Origin: an uncultured Eubacteriales bacterium
GTDB taxonomy: Bacteria > Bacillota > Clostridia > Oscillospirales > UMGS1783
NCBI GenBank assembly: GCA_905209135.1
Contig: CAJLRT010000058.1
Span: 1 to 6,713 of the forward strand
DNA: 6,713 nucleotides
Direction of reading: 5' to 3'
In this document: positions 6,263 to 6,713 of the stretch, piece by piece
Layout: each line of letters starts with the position of its first letter
Position numbering within the stretch: position 1 is the first letter of the stretch
Position numbers and translations under genes: made by a program
The notes under the pieces: generated by a model
Seen by the model: only the letters and a program-made list of their open reading frames with translations
Database searches by the model: none
What the model was told of the DNA's origin: nothing

Positions 6263-6461
6263 CTCTGCGCCGCGCCTTGGCCCGGTTTCCCGTTCGCAGC
6301 CGTACGCGGACTGTCTGTAATTTCCGGCCCGCACCGGCCTGTTCCGCCCGTTTCCCGTGTCCTCGCATGGGGCCTCTTTCCCCGCGCATTGCTGCGGCCG
6401 CACATCCTGTCCGCGCTGTAGGGCCGCGGCCGTTTGCCTGAGAAGCCCTCCCGCGATTGCG
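6263..6461 (+). other. Stretch with no supported gene
   Basis: Between the terminator and the repeat array I see no credible gene. Reading frames are open on both strands only because the DNA is GC-rich and poor in stop codons; none has a good ribosome binding site or a recognisable protein. The plus strand is rich in pyrimidine runs. Two short palindromes stand out, TGCGGCCGCA (6393-6402) and GGCCGCGGCC (6422-6431); neither is followed by a T-run. Nothing resembles a tRNA. Confidence 0.5.
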
Positions 6462-6713
6462 CCCTGCGTTCGCACCCGCGCCTGCGCCTGCGCCCCGCGT
6501 CTGCGCTCCGCGCCCCGCGCCCACGCCTGTGCCTGCACCCGCGCCCACGCCTGCGTCTGCGCCCGCGTCTGCACCCGCGCCCACGCCTGCGTCTGCGTCT
6601 GCGCCTGCGCCTGCGCCCGCGCTCTGCGCCCCGCGCTCCGCGCCCACGCTTGTGCCCGGGCCCGCGCCTGCGCCTGCGCCCGCGCCCCGCGCCTGCGCCC
6701 ACGCCTGCGCCCG
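6462..6713 (+). repeat. Degenerate CCYGCG hexamer/heptamer tandem array, continuing past the window
   Basis: The array can be divided without gaps into 40 complete units plus a partial one. Most are hexamers (CCTGCG, CCCGCG, TCTGCG, CCCACG and close variants); eight are heptamers with one extra pyrimidine (CCCCGCG, CTCCGCG, CTCTGCG, CCCTGCG). All complete units except CCCGGG at 6655-6660 follow the pattern three or four pyrimidines, purine, pyrimidine, purine. Higher-order copying is visible: 29 bases at 6533-6561 are repeated exactly at 6569-6597. The plus strand would read as Ala/Pro/Ser/Thr dipeptides and the minus strand as Gly/Ala-rich or Arg-rich text; there is no start signal for either. 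Slippage-grown non-coding repeat is the simplest view, but a cut-off repetitive protein gene cannot be excluded. Confidence 0.85.

Noticed and set aside
5387..6574. Minus-strand open frame of 395 codons across the HD gene into the array
   Set aside because: It is antisense to the HD gene and to the kinase end, starts inside the repeat and has no ribosome binding site. The text is Arg/Gln/Ala-rich low complexity.
6629..6691. G-quadruplex on the minus strand of the array
   Set aside because: GGG runs are present, but most gaps between them are nine or ten bases, longer than the usual limit for a stable fold.
6462..6713. CRISPR array
   Set aside because: Units are six or seven bases long and directly adjacent, with no spacers and no cas genes nearby.

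Overview
The window is a stretch of GC-rich chromosomal DNA that reads like a member of the Clostridia (Bacillota). The evidence is strong AGGAGG-type ribosome binding sites, a lipoprotein-type binding protein, a PhoR-like kinase with a PAS domain, and an AT-rich island holding a near-consensus sigma-A promoter. I cannot name a genus. No phage, transposase, CRISPR or RNA gene is visible. The left end cuts through a gene and the right end lies inside a repeat.

Layout. On the minus strand, bases 1907 to 1 hold a polar amino-acid ABC importer in the order binding lipoprotein, permease, ATPase (ATPase cut by the window edge). It is driven by a TTGCCA-17-TATAAT promoter. A strong intrinsic terminator sits between the binding-protein gene and the permease gene. 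Divergently, 2113-3060 encodes a 315-residue CaCA-family cation antiporter. Next comes a plus-strand operon: a PhoB/OmpR-type response regulator (3207-3878), a PhoR-like sensor kinase (3885-5543) and an HD-domain phosphohydrolase (5546-6208). It ends in a terminator-like hairpin at 6219-6262. After about 200 bases with no gene, the last 252 bases are a degenerate hexamer/heptamer repeat array that runs off the window.

How the parts work together. The importer binds an amino acid outside the membrane and drives it in with ATP; the internal terminator probably makes much more binding protein than membrane complex. The regulator and kinase form a complete two-component system. Its promoter carries TGTAAA half-sites phased at 11 and 22 bp, the last overlapping the -35 element, which suggests autoregulation. 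The HD enzyme is very probably co-translated with the kinase: its ribosome binding site lies within the last codons of the kinase gene. It resembles YqeK-type HD hydrolases in motif layout, so a nucleotide substrate is a reasonable but unproven guess.

The points most worth a second look are the phased operator, the HD enzyme attached to a Pho-like two-component system, and the terminal array, whose units keep a purine/pyrimidine pattern with a single exception while their bases vary.
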